Below, in pieces: positions 14,069 through 19,207 of a stretch of DNA of 19,207 nt. Source of the stretch: Lentisphaeria bacterium (lineage in GTDB: Bacteria > Verrucomicrobiota > Lentisphaeria > Victivallales > Victivallaceae). Location: assembly GCA_018265615.1 (NCBI GenBank), contig JABLYX010000080.1:1-19207 (forward strand). The letters are read 5' to 3'. Every line of letters starts with the position of its first letter. Position 1 is the first letter of the stretch. Made by a program: the position numbers and the translations under genes. The notes beneath the pieces are model-generated. The model searched no databases. It worked only from the letters and a program-made list of their open reading frames with translations, and was not told where the DNA came from.

Positions 14069-17000
14069 TTACTTCACCTTCATGTCGATTATTTTCAGCT
14101 CCCCGCCGCAGACGGTAAAATCGAGTCCGGCGGCGAGCTGTTCACTGGAATACGTCCCGAGTTCCCGGTTGCCCGTCACATCGGTGAGAACCCATTCGCC
14201 CTTCGGCAGGCGGATCTCCACTTTACCCGAAACACTCTTGTCCGCAACCTCTTTGAGGTGCGGGTTGCCGCTGCCCCAGGTTTTGCCGAAGAGATAGAGC
14301 TGGCGGCGGCCGTCTCCGGTTTTCCGCAGCGCCGTGCGCATCGTGCCGTTCGACGGACGGACCGGGCGGGAGAACGCATTCCCGCCGAGAAGCGGCATAA
14401 GCTCCTTTGCCCAGGCGATCGGCTTTTCGCGCCAGACGACCCGCCCTTTTCCCAGACGGAACTCCTTTCCCGGCGCGGCGCCGTCCCCGAGCAGCTTCTG
14501 CAGCGTCCGGCTCTCCCGGCCGTTTTCGTCGCAGCGCCCGGCGTCCCCCATCAGGATCAGCGTTCCGCCCTGCCGGACGAAGGCCGCAAGGCGGGCGGCG
14601 GCCGCGTTGTCCAGAATCGGCGAATCGTTCAGGACGATGATCTTATAGCGGTTCAGGATCTCCTGCGGCGTGCTGTCGGTCAGGAACGGCATCTGCAGAT
14701 TGTTCGCAATGATGCTGTTCAGCGCGTCCGCGAAACCGTTGGTATTCAGGTTCGCCCAGTCGATCCACATCGTCGAGCGCGAGACGTTGACCATGCTCCG
14801 CATGCCGAACATCAGCGCTCCGTTCGCGGTCACGAGCTCGCTGCGGCCGAGGCCGCGGATCGTCTTCGCGAGCCCGGCGGCGGTCCGGGAGGCTTCGAGC
14901 GCCTCCTCCTGAATCGCGCTCGGCGTGAAGTGACGGCCCCACATGATATTCGTCCCGCCGGCCATCGAGCCGTAGGCGGCCTCGGTGAACATGACGAAAT
15001 TCAGCGTCGGGCTGAACGGCGGCAGCGCGAAGCTCTCCCCGATCAGCGGTACTCCGGCGTGCATCGCCTGCGACTGCAGGAACGCATGGACGGGCGCGTC
15101 GCCGCCGCCGAAGCAGAGTTCGGCCCCGTATTGTCTGTAGACCGGCAACATGCGCGAGATGTCTCCGACACCCATTCCGGCGTAGCTCTTGATCGGCTGT
15201 GTCGCCCCGGCGGAGCGCACGGCGGAGAAGATCCGCTCGAAATAGGAGTTGACGACCTGCTGCCGGAACTCCTCCCACGCGAGGTAGAGCGGCCGCAGAT
15301 CCGGCTTCCCGTCGAACACGGGCTTCGGCGGCTCGACCTCATCGTAAGATTTTGCGCCGGTTTCCGCGAGCGGGAACCGGGTTTTCGCGAGGTACTCCCG
15401 GAACGCCTTCACCGTGGCGGAGTCGTAGCCGACCACGAGCCCGTTGCGGGAGGCGTCGCTCCAGAAGCTTTCCACCCCCTGCGAGAAGTTCCAGCCGGCG
15501 ATCACCGGCGAGTCCCTGTAGGTTTTCACGAGCTTGCCGATGGTTTCGCACAGGGCTTCGACCGTGCGTTCCGAACAGGGGCTGAATTTGCGCGTGAAGC
15601 TTGCGCTGTAATGCATGTTCTGTCCGTTCTGGTCCAGCAGCTGATCGTACCAGAGCCACTGCGGCAGGTGGTCGAGGTGGATGAAGAAGGTCAGCGTGAC
15701 CGGGATGTTTCTGCTCTCCGCCAGTTTCAGATAACGGTCGATGACCGGATACTGGATCTCTCCCCTGACCGGCTCGATTTCCGACCAGTAGAGGCAGACG
15801 CTCCAGTTGCTGCCGTTTTCCGGGATATGTTCGGCGAAGCTCTCCTTCAGCGCCCGCTGGGTCACGGAGACGGTTTCGGTTTCGTCGAGCGGAAAGAATT
15901 GTGACGGGGTCCGGGGCGTTCCCTGTTCCGGCCTCTTTTCTCCCGGGAGCCGCACCCGCACCGTGCGCCGGTCGACGATTGCGCCGTTCCGCTCAAGCGC
16001 AAGCTCGAGCCGCACGACCGCCGGAGCGGCGATCTCCGCCGGAACCGGCACCGACATTTTTTCCGTCGTGCCGGAACCCTTCTCTTCCTTATACTGGTCG
16101 AGCCACGTGTATCGGATGAGGTCGCCGGGGCGCGTATCGGCCTTCAGCTTCAGCGGTCCGGCCGCCGGAGCGTCGACAAGCGGAGCCGCCTCGTCCGGAT
16201 AGAGCGCGGAGATCGCGGGTTTCTGTGCGGCCGGGGGCGTTTTTACCGGGGAAAACAGCACCAGATAGGAGAGTTTCTGCCGGTTCAGCAGCCGTCCGTC
16301 CGCACCGAACAGGTTCAGGTCAATCCAGTAGTTGCCGTTCGGCAGGGCGGGCAGGATCAGGCTGGTCCGCCGCGGATCCCCGATTGCGTCGAGTTTCAGC
16401 TCGAAGTTATCGTAGACATTTCCGTCGGAGTCGTGGACCATTCCCCTGATCCGGCGCGCCTCCGGCGTATTGAAGAAGAGCACGAGCGGCAGCGCCGCCT
16501 CCGGCTCAACTCCCGCATATGCGAGCCGAAAACCGCTGAAGGCGGACTGGTAGCTCAGGTCGTCCGCCACATCCCGCAGTGTCCACGCATACGTGCGCGG
16601 CGCCGGGCGTTCCGTGCCGCTGAACACCACGTCCCCGAACCGGTAGCCGCCGTTGGAAAACGGCAGAAGCTTCAGCAGGACGCCCTTGAATTTCCGCACT
16701 TTTTCGGGATTCTCCCCGTCTGCGAATTTCCGTACCGCCGCGGAACGCGGCTGGATCTCCCACTCGTAGAAGGTCCACGGGCTGTCGCCGCTGGCCGGCG
16801 CGCGGTAGAGGTTGATTTCGCCGTCCGGTTCCTGCACGAGCAGACTGACTTCGCACCAGGTCGAGCCGCGCGACAGGATCCAGTAACCGATCCGCTTCGC
16901 ATGTTCCGGGATGGGCTGGTCGGCTTTCAGAAGGATGCTCTGGTCTTTGCCGCTGCGGGCCGGGTGGAAGAAGATGAGTGGCCCCTGCGTGATGCTCGCG

Positions 17001-17170
17001 CCATCCAGAACCTCAATTTTGCGCAGCGGCTCCCCGCTGATTACCTCCACCGCGTCTGCGCGGAACGGGAAGCAGGTGAAATCCGCCGACGGCCGGAGTT
17101 CCACCCCGCCTGCGGAGATGCCGGTGCCGAGCAATCCGGCGGCAAGTACTGTTCCGATCAATGTCTTCAT
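14069..17170 (-). CDS. Secreted GH42-like glycoside hydrolase with trimerisation-type domain
   Basis: A 1033-residue protein with a signal peptide (MKTLIGTVLAAGLLGTGISAGG). The N-terminal half (about 25-430) is beta-rich, probably carbohydrate-binding and Ig-like domains. A TIM-barrel of GH42 type follows (about 450-760; LYWSEIEPVRGEIQYPVIDRYL, LPQWLWYD), then a Rossmann-like beta-galactosidase trimerisation-type domain (about 775-880; YKIIVLNDSPILDNAAA...FVRQGGTLILMG) and a C-terminal beta domain. The probable nucleophile is E712 (GVPLIGESF). The acid/base strand reads AGWNFSQGVESFW, so the usual N-E pair is absent and E567 sits two residues later than expected. The GTG start at 17197 is possible, but the ATG at 17170 gives a proper signal peptide and has AGGAAT before it, 8 bp after the pseudopilin stop. 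The substrate is unknown; beta-galactosidase-like is only a family guess. Confidence 0.8.
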   Translation of the reverse strand: MKTLIGTVLAAGLLGTGISAGGVELRPSADFTCFPFRADAVEVISGEPLRKIEVLDGASITQGPLIFFHPARSGKDQSILLKADQPIPEHAKRIGYWILSRGSTWCEVSLLVQEPDGEINLYRAPASGDSPWTFYEWEIQPRSAAVRKFADGENPEKVRKFKGVLLKLLPFSNGGYRFGDVVFSGTERPAPRTYAWTLRDVADDLSYQSAFSGFRLAYAGVEPEAALPLVLFFNTPEARRIRGMVHDSDGNVYDNFELKLDAIGDPRRTSLILPALPNGNYWIDLNLFGADGRLLNRQKLSYLVLFSPVKTPPAAQKPAISALYPDEAAPLVDAPAAGPLKLKADTRPGDLIRYTWLDQYKEEKGSGTTEKMSVPVPAEIAAPAVVRLELALERNGAIVDRRTVRVRLPGEKRPEQGTPRTPSQFFPLDETETVSVTQRALKESFAEHIPENGSNWSVCLYWSEIEPVRGEIQYPVIDRYLKLAESRNIPVTLTFFIHLDHLPQWLWYDQLLDQNGQNMHYSASFTRKFSPCSERTVEALCETIGKLVKTYRDSPVIAGWNFSQGVESFWSDASRNGLVVGYDSATVKAFREYLAKTRFPLAETGAKSYDEVEPPKPVFDGKPDLRPLYLAWEEFRQQVVNSYFERIFSAVRSAGATQPIKSYAGMGVGDISRMLPVYRQYGAELCFGGGDAPVHAFLQSQAMHAGVPLIGESFALPPFSPTLNFVMFTEAAYGSMAGGTNIMWGRHFTPSAIQEEALEASRTAAGLAKTIRGLGRSELVTANGALMFGMRSMVNVSRSTMWIDWANLNTNGFADALNSIIANNLQMPFLTDSTPQEILNRYKIIVLNDSPILDNAAAARLAAFVRQGGTLILMGDAGRCDENGRESRTLQKLLGDGAAPGKEFRLGKGRVVWREKPIAWAKELMPLLGGNAFSRPVRPSNGTMRTALRKTGDGRRQLYLFGKTWGSGNPHLKEVADKSVSGKVEIRLPKGEWVLTDVTGNRELGTYSSEQLAAGLDFTVCGGELKIIDMKVK

Positions 17171-17178
17171 GCCGATTC

Positions 17179-17877
17179 CTATTTTTCGAATTTCCACATT
17201 TCACCGCCGCGCAGATAGGTCTCGCCCCAGCGATAGGAGCTGACGTGCCCGTCGGCCATCATATAGTTGCTTCTGTTGTTGTGAGCCTCCTCGGTCAGCA
17301 CGTTGTTCGCCCCGGCCACCCGGCTCGGGTCGCTGCCGAGGGAGTTGTTCACATGGTTGTCGGTCCGCGGCCGTTCGGCCAGCAGGATCGTATTGGAGGC
17401 GCTTTTGACCCGGCCGAAGGCGACGCTGCCGTTGGAGCCGCCCGTCGAACCGGAGTCCGGCGTGATGTTGTTGAGGTTCTTGTTTTGAACCATGTAGGTC
17501 AACGCATAGGTACAGGGGGCCACCGTCGTCAGGTTGCGCGCGATCTGGTCGGAGGGGCATTGAAAGAACTTCACGTTCTTCATATACCCTTCCGCGTTCG
17601 CGTCGCCGTAGCTGACTCCGCCGAGGTACGGCATGATCAGCCGCGCCCAGCGGTAGTAGCTTCCGGCCGGAGCATAATAGACCGGCGTGAAGACGCTGCT
17701 GTCCTGGCTGTACAGCGCGTATGCCAGACCGAACTGTTTGAGGTTGTTTACGCAGGAGATGCTCTTGCCGCGTTCGCGCGCCTGGTTCAGCGCCGGCAGC
17801 AGCATTCCGGCCAGGATCGCGATGATCGCGATCACGACCAGGAGCTCGATCAAGGTGAAATTCATCCGCTTTTTCAT
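17179..17877 (-). CDS. Pseudopilin-like protein (prepilin-type N-terminus, H-X9-DG C-terminus)
   Basis: A 232-residue protein starting MKKRMN-FTLIELLVV, with the full prepilin helix, LPALNQARERGKSISCVNNLKQ, and an H-X9-DG motif at H199...D209-G210 (AHNNRSNYMMADGHV). The leader is six residues with Asn before the presumed cleavage point. AAAGGGA lies about 9-10 bases before the ATG. It heads a three-gene unit with the GH42-like hydrolase (8 bp gap) and the FAD oxidoreductase, divergent from the PocR/AraC-type regulator. Its middle region differs strongly from the other two pseudopilins of the window, so they are not recent copies. Membrane-anchored or fibre-forming; function inferred only. Confidence 0.92.
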   Translation of the reverse strand: MKKRMNFTLIELLVVIAIIAILAGMLLPALNQARERGKSISCVNNLKQFGLAYALYSQDSSVFTPVYYAPAGSYYRWARLIMPYLGGVSYGDANAEGYMKNVKFFQCPSDQIARNLTTVAPCTYALTYMVQNKNLNNITPDSGSTGGSNGSVAFGRVKSASNTILLAERPRTDNHVNNSLGSDPSRVAGANNVLTEEAHNNRSNYMMADGHVSSYRWGETYLRGGEMWKFEK

Positions 17878-17953
17878 TCGCTATCGTCCCTTTTGAAAAT
17901 TTCAAATTGAGCCCTCGGAAACTCGACACTATATATTATGACTCCGAATCGAT

Positions 17954-17981
17954 TTGATTTCATTCGTTTTCGTGCTATATT
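17954..17981 (+). promoter_or_regulatory. Possible promoter of the PocR/AraC-type regulator
   Basis: TTGATT (17954-17959), a 16-bp spacer and TATATT (17976-17981) lie about 50 bp before the ATG at 18033 in an AT-rich gap. The TGCTATA repeat pair at 17973-17979 and 17994-18000 overlaps it. No convincing -35/-10 pair was found for the divergent pseudopilin gene. Confidence 0.4.
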
Positions 17982-18004
17982 TTATCAATATTATGCTATA
18001 AAAT
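17973..18004. repeat. Repeated TGCTATA and ATTTTAT/ATAAAAT dyad between divergent genes
   Basis: TGCTATA occurs at 17973-17979 and 17994-18000, starts 21 bp apart (two helical turns), as often seen in AraC-family operators. An inverted pair ATTTTAT (17979-17985) / ATAAAAT (17998-18004) overlaps it. The gap is AT-rich, so chance is possible. Confidence 0.35.
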
Positions 18005-18032
18005 CAAAAAATCAAGTATTATAGTTGCAAAT

Positions 18033-18893
18033 ATGGCGCATTCGCTGGAGTTGCTGCAGGAACGGCTCGCACAATTTTCCGTATTGATCGGGACGCAATG
18101 CATCTGGAAAGTGACCGACGCGCTGCTGCCCGAGGAGGAACTGCCGCGCATCTGCTGCTACCATGACAACGCGTTCTGTTCGAACGTCAAGTTCACCAGC
18201 GATGCGGAGCAGCGGTGCATCCTGAACGACGGACACGATATACCGCACCGCATGAGCCACGATCCGCAGATCTTCGTTAAGGTCTGTCACGCCAATGCGG
18301 CGGAGGTGCTGATCCCGTTCTGCTTTCCGCCGAAAGGGTGCATCGGCGTCATTATGGCGGGGCCGTTCCGGCTGGAGGAGCGGGAGTGCCGCTATCCGAA
18401 GAGCCGGGAGCATTACCGGAAGCTGCCGCTCCTGACGCCGGGGCTGAAGGAGTCGGTCATCCATCTCGTGCCGGTGATCTTCGGCGACCTGCTGAAAGAG
18501 ATCTACGTGAATTTCACCGACAAGCTCCCGCGCGTCCCGACGGACGAACGGATTCTGAAAGCGCTCGATGAGATCAACCGGAAGTTCCGCACCGCGTTGA
18601 CTGTCGGGGAAGTGGCCGAAGCGGTTTATCTGAGCGAATCGCGCTTCATTCACCTGTTCCGCACCGAGTGCGGGGTCAATTTCAGCGATTACCTGCTGGA
18701 TCTCCGGCTCAATGAGGCGAGGCGCTTCCTGCTGAGTCCGGCGTGGGATATCCGCCAGGTCGCGAATCATTGCGGCTTTGCGGGGCAGAGCTACTTCACG
18801 GCGCGCTTCAAGCGCAAGTTCGGTGTCTCCCCGTCGCAATTCCGCCGCGATGCCATTCAGGTATCACGCGCATCCGGGATCGCAACGACCTGA
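18033..18893 (+). CDS. AraC-family regulator with PocR-type sensor domain
   Basis: A 286-residue regulator. The N-terminal part (about 1-160) resembles the PocR ligand-binding domain, with C85-H86 in KVCHANAAEVLIPF and the following GCIGVIMAGPF stretch; several other Cys residues (CCYHDNAFC) lie upstream. The C-terminal ~105 residues are an AraC-type DNA-binding domain with two helix-turn-helix units at about 190-211 (LTVGEVAEAVYLSESRFIHLFR) and 239-272 (WDIRQVANHCGFAGQSYFTARFKRKFGVSPSQF). It is transcribed away from the pseudopilin/GH42-like/oxidoreductase unit and is the likely activator of it (inference from divergence). There is no clear ribosome site before the ATG at 18033, but no better start exists and the leader is AT-rich. 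Confidence 0.88.
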   Translation: MAHSLELLQERLAQFSVLIGTQCIWKVTDALLPEEELPRICCYHDNAFCSNVKFTSDAEQRCILNDGHDIPHRMSHDPQIFVKVCHANAAEVLIPFCFPPKGCIGVIMAGPFRLEERECRYPKSREHYRKLPLLTPGLKESVIHLVPVIFGDLLKEIYVNFTDKLPRVPTDERILKALDEINRKFRTALTVGEVAEAVYLSESRFIHLFRTECGVNFSDYLLDLRLNEARRFLLSPAWDIRQVANHCGFAGQSYFTARFKRKFGVSPSQFRRDAIQVSRASGIATT

Positions 18894-19016
18894 CGCCGGA
18901 CAACGGCGTGCCGCTTCGACTGCTCCGCCTCTTTATATTCACTCCGGCTGAAAGCATGCAATCTGTCTACCGTCTTTTTATTTGTCAGAATTTTCTTGGT
19001 TTTTTTCAAGATCGGC

Positions 19017-19045
19017 TTGTGAATCGTGTGAATCCGGCCCATAAT
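19017..19045 (+). promoter_or_regulatory. Possible promoter of the right-edge gene
   Basis: TTGTGA (19017-19022), a 17-bp spacer and CATAAT (19040-19045) precede the start at 19084 by about 38 bp. The region 18894-19083 otherwise holds only a small ACGCCG/CGGCGT hairpin at 18893-18909 without a T-tract and an AT-rich stretch. Confidence 0.45.
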
Positions 19046-19083
19046 TAAAACATGTTGTTCCCGAATGAAGTGCGAGGTTATGC

Positions 19084-19207
19084 ATGTTTCCGTGCCGACT
19101 GCTCTTCGCCGCCTGTTTCTGCCTGACGATTGCCGCCGCCGAACCCGGTCCTGACTGGGAGAGGGCGGCGGAACTGCGTAAGGGTGACGAACTCTCAAAG
19201 GCCGAGA
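19084..19207 (+). CDS. Start of a secreted protein (cut by window edge)
   Basis: An open frame from the ATG at 19084 to the window end encodes 41 residues: MFPCRLLFAACFCLTIAAA, a typical signal peptide with likely cleavage before EP, then a charged start of the mature part (DWERAAELRKGDELSKAE). GAGG lies about 8 bases before the ATG and a plausible promoter is upstream. An ATG four bases earlier (19080) opens a different frame that stops soon. Too little is present to name a family; given the neighbours, another secreted enzyme is possible. Confidence 0.6.
   Translation, partial: MFPCRLLFAACFCLTIAAAEPGPDWERAAELRKGDELSKAE

Noticed and set aside
13085..15904. Very long open frame (939 codons) on the plus strand
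   Set aside because: It is antisense to the oxidoreductase and GH42-like genes, has a low-complexity Arg/Ala/Val-rich composition without a recognisable domain, and spans the junction of two well-supported genes; GC-rich DNA produces such shadows.
17171..17197. GTG start for the GH42-like protein giving nine extra residues
   Set aside because: It lies inside the pseudopilin coding end; the ATG at 17170 has a ribosome site and a standard signal peptide.
57..17835. Near-identical prepilin-helix DNA in three places as a mobile or structural repeat
   Set aside because: The similarity is confined to the conserved helix codons and is explained by protein conservation in three paralogous genes.
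18893..18909. ACGCCG/CGGCGT hairpin after the AraC-type gene as terminator
   Set aside because: A perfect 6-bp stem with a 5-base loop, but no T-tract follows; not enough to call a terminator.
1..19207. CRISPR array, tRNA, rRNA, phage or insertion-sequence genes
   Set aside because: No regularly spaced direct repeats, cloverleaf-like sequence, transposase or integrase was recognised on either strand.

Overview
The window reads as a GC-rich chromosomal stretch from a member of the Lentisphaerota (Victivallis/Lentisphaera type) or a close PVC-group relative. The clues are three different pseudopilin-like proteins with the near-invariant FTLIELLVVIAIIAILA start, a C-x-N-NLKQ motif after the hydrophobic helix and an H-X9-DG motif near the C-terminus. 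Each sits beside large secreted carbohydrate-active enzymes. This assignment is inference from protein families; no rRNA or other phylogenetic marker is present.

Layout. (1) 33-7628, plus strand: pseudopilin, then a 1528-residue secreted protein made of two complete PL8-like polysaccharide lyase modules, then a third single-module PL8-like lyase; the genes are tightly packed (13-bp gap, then an ATGA overlap). (2) 11380-7620, minus strand: pseudopilin followed by a secreted multidomain clan GH-A glycoside hydrolase with a CBM9-like tail. This unit converges on unit 1 and the coding ends overlap by 9 bp. A GntR/LacI-type regulator (11568-12638, plus) is transcribed divergently from it. Both have clear sigma-70-type promoters and share a repeated 25-bp operator candidate. 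(3) 17877-12701, minus strand: pseudopilin, a secreted GH42-like hydrolase and a cytoplasmic FAD-dependent oxidoreductase, with almost no spacing. A PocR/AraC-type regulator (18033-18893, plus) is divergent from it. (4) At the right edge, the start of another secreted protein (19084 onward) runs out of the window.

How it may work: three adjacent cassettes repeat the plan [divergent sugar-type regulator] - [pseudopilin] - [secreted polysaccharide-degrading enzymes]. The lyases (probably on a uronic-acid polysaccharide such as a glycosaminoglycan) and the hydrolases would act outside the cytoplasm. The pseudopilins may form secretion or surface-binding structures for these enzymes or their substrates, and the regulators would respond to released sugars or metabolites. 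I see no SusC/SusD-type pair or dedicated sugar transporter in the window.

The most notable points are this recurring pseudopilin-led architecture, the double PL8 protein whose second module has lost the presumed catalytic His (to Arg) and Glu (to Asp) while keeping the spacing, and the repeated operator candidate in the divergent promoter region. No tRNA, rRNA, CRISPR, insertion sequence or phage gene was recognised, and no stretch over 300 bp lacks a gene.
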